From contig CBDETI010000034.1 of assembly GCA_965242775.1 (NCBI GenBank), forward strand, positions 186,001-250,000: a stretch of 64,000 bases of DNA, written 5' to 3'. Numbering within the stretch: the stretch's first letter is position 1; each line of letters begins with the position of its first letter. The position numbers were made by a program, and so were the translations under genes. The notes under the pieces were generated by a model, which did not search any database, was not told the DNA's origin, and worked only from the letters and a program-made list of their open reading frames with translations. Below are positions 16,299-25,631 of the stretch, piece by piece. Origin of the DNA: JAWPMT01 sp965242775. GTDB lineage: Bacteria; Bacteroidota; Bacteroidia; Cytophagales; Cyclobacteriaceae.

Positions 16299-18357
16299 GT
16301 GAATCAAAATCAATATCCTACATCACCGAAGCTTGATAACTACGACTTTGTCAGACCCTCTTCCGAGTTTAAAAACTCAGTAAGTGGGGTGATACTAGCA
16401 ATAATGATCTTCTTTCTTTTTTATGTGATGTTAATAGCGATTGCAGCTGCAGTGATGTTAGCTGCTGGTTGGGTTGGGATAACCCTAATAGCTGTCAAGC
16501 CGAATTTTATTACTCTAGCTGCTGGGGCTGGAATAATTGCTTTAGGAATAATGCTATTTGTTTTCCTTTTCAAATTCATTTTTTCTAAAACAAGAGATGA
16601 AAACCCTTTCAGAATTGAGATTAAAGAGAAAGAGCATCCAGAACTCTTTTCTTTTATTAGAGAGCTTAACAGTGATACACAAACAAAATTTCCAAAGAAG
16701 ATTTTTCTATCGCCTGAGGTGAATGCTATGGTTTTTTATAACTCTAGTTTTTGGAGCCTCTTCTTTCCAGTAAGAAAGAATCTCGAAATCGGTCTAGGAC
16801 TGGTCAATTCTCTAAATGTGAGTGAGTTCAAAGCAGTGCTTGCTCATGAATTTGGACACTTTTCTCAAAGAAGTATGAAGGTTGGAAGTTATATCTACAC
16901 AGTTAATAAGGTCATTTATAACCTAGTTTATGAGTATGATAACTGGGATAACACACTTTCAAGTTGGGCACAAACTGGTGGCATTTTTGGTTTCTTCGCA
17001 GGAATAACATTCTGGATTGTAGAACGAGTAAGAAGTCTTTTGAAAGTAGCATATAATTTGATCAACATCAGCTATATGAAGCTCTCCCGAGAGATGGAAT
17101 ATCACGCAGATTTGATAGCAGTCAGTGTAAGTGGGAATGAATCCTTCAAAAGTGCACTTAGAAAAATTGAATTTTCTTCTTTCTCTTATGATTACACTAC
17201 CGGATATCTGAACTCGTTAGCGTCAGATGAGAAGGCTTCAGAAGACATCTATCTCAATCATTCCTTTACAACATCTTTCTTGGCTAGGCACAATAAGATT
17301 TCTACTCAAGACGGAAATCCAAATATTGCAGATCAGGATATTGAAAATAATGTAGTGAAGTCTAGAGTTAATATAAAAGATCAATGGGCCTCCCACCCTA
17401 CATTGAAAGAAAGAGAACAGAATATTTCCAAAGTACAAATAGAGGCTGAATTGAACACCAATTCAGCATGGACGATCTTCACTAATCCCGAAGGAGTTAA
17501 AAAAGAAGTTACAAGTAATTCTTTACAAGATTGGATTCCCAAATGTGGAATTCAAATCATTGGGAAAAGACGAATTTCAAGATTTTGTTCAAAATGAAAT
17601 AAACAAATACAAAATCTCAGAAGACTACAATGGTTTCTATGAAGATAGGTATCTGTCGACTTTTGAACTTAAAGAGCTAATTAATTCCGATAGCTCTGAA
17701 AGATTCGAAGAGATTTATTCGAAAGAGAATGTTGAGAAAATTAGAAGACTCGAATCAAATAAAGTTGATTTGGAAGTCTTAAAACAAATTAATCTTAAGC
17801 AGATTCAAACGAAGTATTTTGAATTTGATAGTAAGAAGTACAAAAGGAAAGATGCTAGCACGCTTATTAACAAGTTAAAGAAGGAAGTTGAAGAAGAAGA
17901 GAAACTTGTAATCGAGATCGATAAGAACTCATTCATATTCAATTGCAATAACTCAAAGAGGAAGAAGAAAGAAAAGGAATTAGTCGAGCTCTATCAAACT
18001 TATTTTAATATACTGAGTACTTTGAAAAGAGTAGATGAAATCAACATCAAGTTCCAAAACTTTGCTAATGCGTTATACACTCAGCCAAGATGGACTGAAG
18101 ATGAGATTAAGCAATTGGCCGCTGAGCTATCCTCTCTCGAGAAACAATTTAAAGACTTCCTTAATGACCAAGACGCGCAAAAACTAGCTGAACATATCGA
18201 AGTAGAGGAACAGAAGGAGGTGCTAAAAGAATATATAAGTTCGAATACTTATTATTCTAAAACCTCAGATTTTGATGAGCAATCGTTCATAAATCTTTCA
18301 AATTTGGTTCATGATGTTTCGAATTCAATTGGAATCAGATATGGAAACTCATTGTAG
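16299..18357 (+). pseudogene. cassette 12: M48-family membrane zinc metallopeptidase, apparently frameshifted
   Basis: The first frame (16299-17597, GTG start) has two or three membrane helices (about 27-95) and the zinc motif LAHEFGHFSQ (H183, E184, H187), followed by EMEYHADLIAVSV with the expected Glu/Asp ligand region of M48/HtpX-like peptidases. Near 17518 the frame derails (NSLQDWIPKC...). The other frame continues sensibly as LYKIGFPNVEFKSLGKDEF and runs to 18357 as a charged helical C-terminal region. Removing one base in AATTCTTTAC restores a single protein of about 685 residues, a size known in this family. If the shift is real, a truncated peptidase and a separate helical protein (ATG 17545) could be made instead. 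Confidence 0.7.
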
Positions 18358-18415
18358 AAAATGACGGACTTTCAACTTGAACTGGAAAAGAAGTAGCTTG
18401 AAACGAATACTGATG

Positions 18416-18529
18416 CTAACAAATACTAAAATGAATATGCGAACAGAGCCCATTGAATTGACAGTGCAAATACGAAATCTCGGTACTTCCAGCAACTTGA
18501 GCGCATACTCATTTTAGTTAGACGTTAGC
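18416..18529 (+). repeat. attC-like site 12 (short form, class A)
   Basis: CTAACAAATACTAAAATGA pairs with TCATTTTAGTTAGACGTTAG. Length is 114 bp. Confidence 0.85.
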
Positions 18530-18551
18530 AATTATTCCGCAACTTGATATA

Positions 18552-19175
18552 ATGCAAGAAAAGACCTGTAAATGCGGTGGTACAATATCCTTTGTTCAGG
18601 AATATGAAGATTTTGCCAAATTATATCACTGCAATAAATGCCGAAAGTTTGAGCTCGAATTCAAAGAATGCAACCATGATTTCGCAACTTTTAAAATACG
18701 ATGGGGTGAAGACAGCATTCACGTCGTAACCAAGTGTCAGATTTGTGGACGACACGGTAAAACCCACAAAAAATCACACTTTAATTTGGACGAACTCCAG
18801 TTCTTCGATGAGACAATTGAAACCTCATACCATGAACGACTCATGAAGGCTAGGGAGGAATTCTCCAAAACTCATGAACGAATTGTCATAGAACAAAAGA
18901 AGGCCAACAACTCTTGGAACATCGAACAATGGTATTATGGGTATTTGGAGAGTGAAATGTGGCGCAGAAAGAGAGAGTTCATTTTGAAGCGGTCTAACGG
19001 AAAATGTGAACGCTGTGGAAAAAAGGCAAACTATGTTCATCACAAAACCTATGAACGAGTTGGTTATGAACAACCTGAAGATTTAATGGCTGTCTGCAAA
19101 AGTTGTCATGGACTCGAACATTCAGAAAATCCAGGACTGACAATAGTGGAACAATTCAGGCTGCATGACTTATAA
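18552..19175 (+). CDS. cassette 13: HNH endonuclease with N-terminal zinc ribbon
   Basis: The protein has 207 residues. The N-terminal part has Cys pairs (CKCGG, CNKC at C27-C30, CQIC at C62-C65). The C-terminal HNH fold is clear: KCERCGKK (C152, C155), YVHHKTYERVG (H163/H164), EDLMAVCKSCHGLEH (C182, C185, H186, H190). HNH enzymes cut DNA in restriction, homing and phage contexts. No methylase or partner is in the cassette, so the target and self-protection are open. Unit ends match (GTTAGCAATT / AATTGCTAAC). Confidence 0.85.
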   Translation: MQEKTCKCGGTISFVQEYEDFAKLYHCNKCRKFELEFKECNHDFATFKIRWGEDSIHVVTKCQICGRHGKTHKKSHFNLDELQFFDETIETSYHERLMKAREEFSKTHERIVIEQKKANNSWNIEQWYYGYLESEMWRRKREFILKRSNGKCERCGKKANYVHHKTYERVGYEQPEDLMAVCKSCHGLEHSENPGLTIVEQFRLHDL

Positions 19176-19186
19176 GCAACAAATTG

Positions 19187-19415
19187 CTAACAGTCGCTAG
19201 CACGAATGCGCCAAACTGCCTCTTTGCTGGCTTCAGTCCGAATCTCACCATGAATCAGCCGCCGAAATAGTTTAGCACTGTTTGGAGACTTTGGTTCACG
19301 GGATTTTTTCACTTCAGAACGCAGTGCTTTCTACAAACTTTGGAAGCACCGGCAGACTTCACTATTTTAGAGCCATCCATAAAGTGTGAGCACACGCCTC
19401 ATACATGGACGTTAC
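19187..19415 (+). repeat. attC-like site 13 (long form, chimeric)
   Basis: The 5' arm CTAACAGTCGCTAGCACGAA resembles site 7, while the last ~100 bp, ending GCCTCATACATGGACGTTAC, are nearly identical to the right part of site 17. The two arms do not pair beyond the outer box. Length is 229 bp. Confidence 0.75.
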
Positions 19416-19432
19416 CTTCCATAATCTACTAG

Positions 19433-21688
19433 ATGGAGAATACTGAACATTACACTTCTGATAAGCCTATAAACAAAGAGAACGAAGATAGATTTCAGAG
19501 GTACGGGTTTGCGAAAAGAATTGCTGAAACAATTGTATCAAGAAATAGTAAAGATTCAATTGTCTTGGGACTGTTTGGTGCTTGGGGTGAAGGTAAGAGT
19601 TCTGTTATCAATTTCATCAAATCAGAAATAAGCTCAACTTCTGAGGATTTCATTCAATTAACTTTTAATCCGTGGAGGTTTACCGATGAGGCCGCATTAT
19701 TAACTTCATTTTTCAATACGTTAGCCTCTGAAATCAAAAAATCAATCCCTAAAGAAGAAGAACCCAAACCAAAAAAGTGGATAGGGAGAAAAATTGATAA
19801 CTGGAAGAAATCGTTTGATGAAAATAAAGAGCCCCTTAAAACCAACTCAGAAGCTATTGGTGACTTAATTCAGAAATACGGCAAGGTTGTTTCCATATTT
19901 GGTGCCGGAGAAGCAGCGGAGGCTATTGGTAAAGCTATCTCAGATATTGATATAGAAACTTTAAAAAGTAGAATTGAAAAACTTCTAGAAGAAAGCAACA
20001 AGAAAATTGTAATCTACATCGATGATATAGATCGACTAGAAAAATCAGAGATACATTCTATTTTCAGGTTAGTCAAATTAACAGGTGATTTTTCTTATAC
20101 ATCTTATCTCTTATCATTTGACGAAAACATGGTCGCTGCTTCCATTGGAGAGAGGTTCGGTTCTGGAGATAAAAAAGCAGGTGAGAACTTCTTAGAAAAA
20201 ATCATACAAGTACCCTTAAAAATCCCAAAGGCGCAACCAGAAGCTCTGAAGAAATTCTGCTTCGAATTGGTCGATAAATCCCTATTGATTAATAAAGTGG
20301 ACGTGCCAAAGGATGATGTAGAAAGGTTCGTATATCAATTTTCCACGAATGTTCTTAGCAGGCTAAATACTCCAAGATTAGCAGTCAGATATGGCAACTC
20401 ACTTTCCTTTACTATTCCGGTACTTCACGGAGAAGTAAATATGGGAGATTTACTTCTCATTGAAGCTCTGAAGATTTTCTACGCAGAACACTACTCCTTC
20501 GTAAAAAATAATCCTAGCTATTTTATCGGATCCTATTCCAATCGTTTTGATCGAGGAAACAATGATGCTAAAATAGAAGAAATCAAAACACACCTTGATC
20601 GCTTATCGGAGAATTACTCATCTGAAGACCGTTCCAAGGTACAAGATTTATTAACTGCTCTATTTCCACATTTAAATTCTGTTTTTAGTAATTACTACTA
20701 TCAGTCTGAATCACATGAAGACTGGTATAACAATAAAAGAATTGTCTCGACCAAATATTTTGACAGATACTTTTCCTACACAGTAATTGAAGGGGATATT
20801 TCAGATGTAGAATTTGAAAACTCCATAACCAATATATCTATTGATCAGATTGAAGAAATTGCTGATAATTTTAAATCAATAATAGACCGATCCTCCCCAG
20901 CTAATTTTATTGAAAAATTAAGAAGCAGAGAAACAAAGCTTGATTGGGAAGCTTCTAAAACTCTATCAAAAGCAGTTTGTCATTTGACAAATGTTCTACC
21001 CCGAGAAGGTGGAATGATGAGTATGGGATTTGAAACACCTTTTGGCCAAGCAGCAATTTTCATTAGGCAAATGTTGAAACATCATAAATCTGAAGAGGAG
21101 CTTTTCGCGTTTGCCTCAGAATTGATGACATATCCTGCTGAATTTAGATTTGCTTATGAAATCAACAATTGGCTTAGACCAGGAGATAGGCCAGATGATA
21201 AACTATTCACGGATGACCAATATGTTGAATTAGCACGAATACTTACAGAAAGAGCAGTCGAAGAAGCTGGTGAACAGTCTTTTTATGAAAAGTTTCCGGA
21301 ATATTCCATGTATCTAACCCATTCTTGGTTTGAACGTGATCAAAAATCATTTCAAACTTATGTTGAGGAATACCTAAATAGGGACGACTATAACATAATA
21401 AATCTACTAATTGTCTATGTACCCACTGCCAGAAGTACCATTCATCCTGAGCCCTACAAAACCAACCTATCAAAGGAACAATATGAGTATTTATCAAGAT
21501 TCTATGATGTAGACGATCTTTGGGAACGTATTATGAAAATTGCGTCTGTAGAAAAACTAGATGCTGAAAAGCCAAAATGGGATGATATTGGTGATAAAGC
21601 CGAATACAGCAACATAAACATGATGAGACAATTTGCTCATTGGTATAGGAGATCAAAAGAAGAAGAAACGGAAGGCAACAAACACTAA
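19433..21688 (+). CDS. cassette 14: KAP-family P-loop NTPase
   Basis: The protein has 751 residues. The Walker A is GAWGEGKSS (K55) and the Walker B is IVIYIDDIDRL (D197, D198, D200), the typical KAP pattern. An insert of about 100 residues lies between NPWRF and Walker B, as in other KAP proteins. The usual membrane helices in that insert are not evident. The long C-terminal helical region (about 330-751) has no motif I know. KAP NTPases occur in several phage-defence contexts, but the role of this one is unknown. The stop codon is inside the 5' arm of site 14. Unit ends match with one mismatch (GTTACCTTCC / GGAAGGCAAC). Confidence 0.85.
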   Translation: MENTEHYTSDKPINKENEDRFQRYGFAKRIAETIVSRNSKDSIVLGLFGAWGEGKSSVINFIKSEISSTSEDFIQLTFNPWRFTDEAALLTSFFNTLASEIKKSIPKEEEPKPKKWIGRKIDNWKKSFDENKEPLKTNSEAIGDLIQKYGKVVSIFGAGEAAEAIGKAISDIDIETLKSRIEKLLEESNKKIVIYIDDIDRLEKSEIHSIFRLVKLTGDFSYTSYLLSFDENMVAASIGERFGSGDKKAGENFLEKIIQVPLKIPKAQPEALKKFCFELVDKSLLINKVDVPKDDVERFVYQFSTNVLSRLNTPRLAVRYGNSLSFTIPVLHGEVNMGDLLLIEALKIFYAEHYSFVKNNPSYFIGSYSNRFDRGNNDAKIEEIKTHLDRLSENYSSEDRSKVQDLLTALFPHLNSVFSNYYYQSESHEDWYNNKRIVSTKYFDRYFSYTVIEGDISDVEFENSITNISIDQIEEIADNFKSIIDRSSPANFIEKLRSRETKLDWEASKTLSKAVCHLTNVLPREGGMMSMGFETPFGQAAIFIRQMLKHHKSEEELFAFASELMTYPAEFRFAYEINNWLRPGDRPDDKLFTDDQYVELARILTERAVEEAGEQSFYEKFPEYSMYLTHSWFERDQKSFQTYVEEYLNRDDYNIINLLIVYVPTARSTIHPEPYKTNLSKEQYEYLSRFYDVDDLWERIMKIASVEKLDAEKPKWDDIGDKAEYSNINMMRQFAHWYRRSKEEETEGNKH

Positions 21689-21786
21689 AATGAATATGCG
21701 AACTGAGCCATCTGATATGACTATGCTGTTAAGCGACTTCCGCTCTTCTAGCCACTGGGACGCAACTCATTTTAGTTGGACGTTAC
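21675..21786 (+). repeat. attC-like site 14 (short form, class A)
   Basis: GCAACAAACACTAAAATGA pairs with TCATTTTAGTTGGACGTTAC; the 5' box reads GCAAC rather than NTAAC. Length is 112 bp. Confidence 0.8.
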
Positions 21787-21800
21787 ATGCAATTTCTTCT

Positions 21801-22424
21801 ATGCGTATATTCCTTCTCCTGATACCCTTTTTACCAACATTCCTTTTGGGACAAGATATGTCGAATTCCATTGGTATTGTAACCCTGAATAACGAGGCTT
21901 ACAACAAGGAGAACGGTTTACTTCAATTTGAAAATGAAGATGGTACAATCTGGCATGAATTCACCTTCTATTATGACGACTCTGATGGAAAATGGGATTA
22001 TCCAAACGATGAATTTAGGATCGTCGCTTTCCATCCAGATTATTTCCTTTTCAAGATCAAATGTGTTTCTCAGTCCGAGGACTTTTACACAGTAGTAGTG
22101 AACGAACAATCGGGGTTGACAAAACGACTTAGTAAATCTGCTCCCCTTAAACTCCACTCCTGGGAACAATATGTTTTGAATTCTTTTTCAATTGGTTTTG
22201 ATACTTCTGAACTTTCCATTTATGATAAGATTAATGGCACTCAATTATCAGAACTTCCTAACCGAGAGAGCACTTTTGCTCCTAAAGAAATCAAAGGTGA
22301 TTGGATGCGCATAATATGGTCGAATACTGGTGACCTTCCGAATAACTCCAACGAAGATCAAACTGGTTGGATAAGGTGGAAAACCAACAATCAAATTAAT
22401 GTCACAGTCTATCACGTATCTTGA
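21801..22424 (+). CDS. cassette 15: secreted protein of unknown function
   Basis: The protein has 207 residues from the ATG at 21801, which gives a signal peptide (MRIFLLLIPFLPTFLLGQ) 16 bases after the junction; the earlier in-frame ATGs lie inside the previous gene and attC site. The mature part is strand-rich with many aromatic residues (TIWHEFTFYYDD, WIRWKTNNQINVTVYHVS). No family recognised. It overlaps the next gene by 26 bases. Confidence 0.65.
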   Translation: MRIFLLLIPFLPTFLLGQDMSNSIGIVTLNNEAYNKENGLLQFENEDGTIWHEFTFYYDDSDGKWDYPNDEFRIVAFHPDYFLFKIKCVSQSEDFYTVVVNEQSGLTKRLSKSAPLKLHSWEQYVLNSFSIGFDTSELSIYDKINGTQLSELPNRESTFAPKEIKGDWMRIIWSNTGDLPNNSNEDQTGWIRWKTNNQINVTVYHVS

Positions 22425-22983
22425 AAGGCATGGATGTAATAAATTAGTTGACGACTTTCTCAGATTTGACAATGAGCCTTCCCACGATCACAAAGAATTT
22501 CTTGATGAACTCAGATCCCAAACAATTGAATTGAACGCTGATCATGACAAGATAAGGTTCATCCAACTAGTTCGTGAAGGTCTTGAGAAATTGTTAGTAA
22601 AGCACGAGGAAAAATGTCCTCATGGGGCAAATTGTGATTTCTCTAGGAATTACCACAAAGCCTTCTACTTCATTGATCAAGATCTATCTGAGTTGGGAAT
22701 TCGATTAAATGACGATCACTTCACTTTTGACGAACGATTTGAACGGGATCAGAAAATTGACACCATCATAGAGGAAATTGAGAAACTAAGAAAAGGACAG
22801 GAAATCATTTATGATGATCTATATGAAGAGATAAAGGAACTCAAAAGCATGTACTTTTTGAAGAAGAAGAACTGGTCGCAACTGTTCCTTGGAAAGCTAA
22901 CTGATTTGACGATTAACGGACTAAACCAAGAGCTTGCAAACAGAATTCTCAAATCATTGAATGAATCGAAACTACTCGAATAA
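22399..22983 (+). CDS. cassette 15: helical protein of unknown function
   Basis: The protein has 194 residues and is highly charged. The region about 115-165 (RDQKIDTIIEEIEKLRKGQ to YEEIKELKSMY) looks like a coiled coil, with a short helix after it. CPHGANC near the middle might bind a metal. It starts in another frame within the end of the secreted protein gene, so translation is probably coupled. No family recognised. Confidence 0.6.
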   Translation: MSQSITYLERHGCNKLVDDFLRFDNEPSHDHKEFLDELRSQTIELNADHDKIRFIQLVREGLEKLLVKHEEKCPHGANCDFSRNYHKAFYFIDQDLSELGIRLNDDHFTFDERFERDQKIDTIIEEIEKLRKGQEIIYDDLYEEIKELKSMYFLKKKNWSQLFLGKLTDLTINGLNQELANRILKSLNESKLLE

Positions 22984-22989
22984 AAGCAT

Positions 22990-23101
22990 GTAACAGGCGC
23001 TAAAAATCCATAGACCAATGAGCTATTTGCAAAGAGCATTTGAATCCGATAGTTTTAATGAAATTAATAATCGGTCAGTCTACGGATTTTAGCTGATCGT
23101 T
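22990..23101 (+). repeat. attC-like site 15 (short form, class B)
   Basis: GTAACAGGCGCTAAAAATCC pairs with GGATTTTAGCTGATCGTTAT. Length is 112 bp; near twin of site 4. Confidence 0.85.
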
Positions 23102-23119
23102 ATCTGCAATACTACTCCC

Positions 23120-23581
23120 ATGATTTACATTCTTGACATAAGACTTGACGACCAACACTATAACGCAATCATTCATTTCGTTACAACTTTCACCGCGAAA
23201 TCTCAGAATGATGCTCAATTGCTGGTGGATGAATTAGTTGAAGCATTTAAAAGAAAAGAGGCTAAAATACTTTTTAAGACCTATTATCAAGTATCAGATG
23301 ATCCAGTTGAAAAAGTTCGTCAACTCCAATATTATCAGTTCATGATAAAGAGAGCTACGGCAGATATTAAAATAGAACAATTCATAGTAGACAATCCAGA
23401 TCAGACTAAATCATTGTTTGATAATCTTGCTGAGAAACTTTTTAACGGTGAACAATCTACTGCTCAAATTGGAAGGAAATATAATATTCCTGTGAGGGTA
23501 ACTAATAAGGAAGATCAAGAACCTATAGCAAGTGACCTATTCTATTATAACCTTGAACATTTGATTCCCAAATCAAACTAG
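23120..23581 (+). CDS. cassette 16: small protein of unknown function
   Basis: The protein has 153 residues, is soluble and alpha/beta in character (MIYILDIRLDDQHYNAIIHFVTTF...). No motif recognised. It is the first gene of a two-gene cassette, five bases before the HEPN-motif gene, so a functional pair (for example an antitoxin or regulator for the HEPN protein) is a testable idea but not shown by the sequence. Confidence 0.55.
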   Translation: MIYILDIRLDDQHYNAIIHFVTTFTAKSQNDAQLLVDELVEAFKRKEAKILFKTYYQVSDDPVEKVRQLQYYQFMIKRATADIKIEQFIVDNPDQTKSLFDNLAEKLFNGEQSTAQIGRKYNIPVRVTNKEDQEPIASDLFYYNLEHLIPKSN

Positions 23582-23586
23582 TTTAG

Positions 23587-24624
23587 ATGAAATCAAACGA
23601 GCTCACCATCGGTGAGGTGATGGAAAGACTCAAGATTGATTTTTTCCCGAATCCGTCTAATCAACTAGAACGGTTGTGTAGTGAACGGGAACTTGGAATA
23701 AAACAATATATAGTGATTGCGCATGAAATGGTCATGCAACATATCGATTATAGGAATGCTCTTGAGGGTAGGATACGTCACTGGATTGATGATAGAATCT
23801 ATAACCATATCAAAAATTTAAGTGAGTACATTGATCTCCTAGCAAAAGAACTCGATAAGGAAAGAATAATTGGTCATTGCTCTCAACAGAGTAAGTTTTT
23901 GTTTACTGCTTTTGATCCAGATTTTACATTTCTCTTATTTAACTCAGTTCATAGCAGCATTATCTCTGATATTATGTGGTCTGGAGATATTAGTGTGGAA
24001 GACGCTGTGGATCTTGCTGCTGGTAAATTGGACTTAGAAACACTAGGTAAATACCTACCGGAAAAGATCAAGTTCATAAAATCCGAGTTCTTACCTTATT
24101 TGAAGAATTCAAAATACTCAAGACATACGGAGGCAATTAATGAAGTTTTGCAATGTGAAAAGAAAGGACTGAACCGAGCATGTAACTTGCTTTTACTTAC
24201 AACAATCGAAGGGCTAGTTAGAGATTTAGCGGAATTCCTAAATGAACAACAGGAATTAAACACTGATTTGAAACATGAAAAGTTTAACTCTCTTGATTCC
24301 CTACTCAGAAATGGCAACTGGAAAGAGGATTTTGAAATAAGTCGAACGGATTTGGAAATGCTTCAACAGTCAAAACCACCCTACGTTGTTAATTATTCCA
24401 TACCCATTGATTTTGAAAGAGTTGGAACGATTGGAGAACCCAAAATCAAAATCAACCTTAAAACAAGACTTGATTTTCTAAGGAGAAGATTCAAGGAAGA
24501 TCGTGACATGATTCTACACGGTCAATACAGTGAATACGGCAGTAATTGGCACCTGTATGTTAATTTCTCATGCCTTCAGCAAGTTATGAGAACATTGAAG
24601 GACTATGACAAACTATATGCTTAA
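23587..24624 (+). CDS. cassette 16: large HEPN-motif protein
   Basis: The protein has 345 residues and is mostly helical. Near the C-terminus, FKEDRDMILHGQYSEYG contains R306-x4-H311, with the HG step typical of Apea-like and related HEPN domains. An upstream helix (ACNLLLLTTIEGLVRDLAEFL) fits the first HEPN helix. The N-terminal two thirds are unassigned. It is closely coupled to the small gene before it. Unit ends match with one mismatch (GTTATCTGC / GCAGGTAAC). Confidence 0.6.
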   Translation: MKSNELTIGEVMERLKIDFFPNPSNQLERLCSERELGIKQYIVIAHEMVMQHIDYRNALEGRIRHWIDDRIYNHIKNLSEYIDLLAKELDKERIIGHCSQQSKFLFTAFDPDFTFLLFNSVHSSIISDIMWSGDISVEDAVDLAAGKLDLETLGKYLPEKIKFIKSEFLPYLKNSKYSRHTEAINEVLQCEKKGLNRACNLLLLTTIEGLVRDLAEFLNEQQELNTDLKHEKFNSLDSLLRNGNWKEDFEISRTDLEMLQQSKPPYVVNYSIPIDFERVGTIGEPKIKINLKTRLDFLRRRFKEDRDMILHGQYSEYGSNWHLYVNFSCLQQVMRTLKDYDKLYA

Positions 24625-24630
24625 AAGCAG

Positions 24631-24743
24631 GTAACGGGCACTATCATCCATAAGCTTACTGAGCCATTTGCAAAGGCTGGTGGGATAAGATACTCTTATA
24701 GATATTTAGAAGATCCAGCTTACGGATGATAGTTGGACGTTAG
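24631..24743 (+). repeat. attC-like site 16 (short form, class B variant)
   Basis: GTAACGGGCACTATCATCC pairs with GGATGATAGTTGGACGTTAG. Length is 113 bp. Compared with sites 4 and 15 the stem has changed on both sides (ACTATCATCC against GGATGATAGT) with pairing kept. Confidence 0.85.
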
Positions 24744-24757
24744 ACATCATCCTCAGA

Positions 24758-25383
24758 ATGGAAAGAGAAACTGCAATACAGAAGTTAGCTGAAAAACTAC
24801 TTAGAAACTTAAGTGCACCTGAAAGAGCTGAGCAATTGGAGATCATGACCCTAGAAGACTGGTCGGATTCTCAAGGTTGGAATGAACTATCAAGGAAAGT
24901 CCGAAAAGAATTCGAAAACGGAGAGTTGAAACAAGACCCTGACTCTTCAAGTTATGATGCAGTTTTAAGAATTTGGTTAACAAGCACCCTTGATTCAGTA
25001 ACAAATGAATATCTAGGTGACCAAATTAATATTGATAAAGTAACTGGAGAAGTTCCTAAACTGGAACCTTGTCCTGTTTCGGCTATCGAACAATTGGAGA
25101 ACGTGGTAAATACGAAATCTACCGGATTTGCTGGTGGGAAGATGACGGCCAGGACAATGAAAATGCTAACATAGTCATGGGTGGCCCGAACTACGAATTA
25201 AGTCTAACCATCGCTCGATTTAACTTCTTAGTTCATGGAATCTCTGACCCAAAAAGAACAGATCTGTTAGAAATTCAAGACTCAACTAACAAATACGCTA
25301 CAGGGAGAACTTTTCGAATAGAAAGAGACCATGTAATAGAAGATGGATCTGAGTGGAAAGCCGGAATAAAGACAGATGCCTAA
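24758..25383 (+). pseudogene. cassette 17: CPCC-family cysteine-rich protein, frameshifted
   Basis: The first frame (24758-25174) gives a helical N-terminal region and then EPCPVS. The frame beginning at about 25069 gives CFGYRTIGERGKYEIY, CWWEDDGQDNENA and GGPNYELSL, which is the CPCC-type Cys-rich domain (usual pattern CPCCGY...YEIC..C.WEDDGQD). One base is missing near 25070-25080. The Cys set is also eroded (CPCF, and IC.W with a single Cys), so this looks like genuine decay rather than only a read error. The stop falls in the TAAC box of site 17. Confidence 0.7.
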
Positions 25384-25607
25384 CAATGTGTATAAGGCAT
25401 GTACTTCCGTGCTTTTCAAAAAGCATATAGGTACTCGACCGTCAGTCTACCGCCGAGAAAGTGCGATGCTATTTAGAGGCTTCAGCTCGCGGGATTCTTT
25501 CACTTCAGAACGTAGTGCCTTCTACAAACTTTGGAAGCACCGGCAGACTTCACTATTTTAGAGCCATCCATAAAGTGTGAGCACTCGCCTCATACATGGA
25601 CGTTAGC
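25380..25607 (+). repeat. attC-like site 17 (long form)
   Basis: CTAACAATGTGTATAAGGC pairs with GCCTCATACATGGACGTTAG. Length is 228 bp. Site 20 is a full-length relative; sites 13 and 18 share only the right part. Confidence 0.85.
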
Positions 25608-25631
25608 ATCAATTAGAAACACCAGATCAGA

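Noticed and set aside
16299..18357. M48 frame change read as programmed frameshifting
   Set aside because: No slippery heptamer or clear downstream hairpin was seen at the break, and six other genes are broken in a similar way, so error or decay is simpler.
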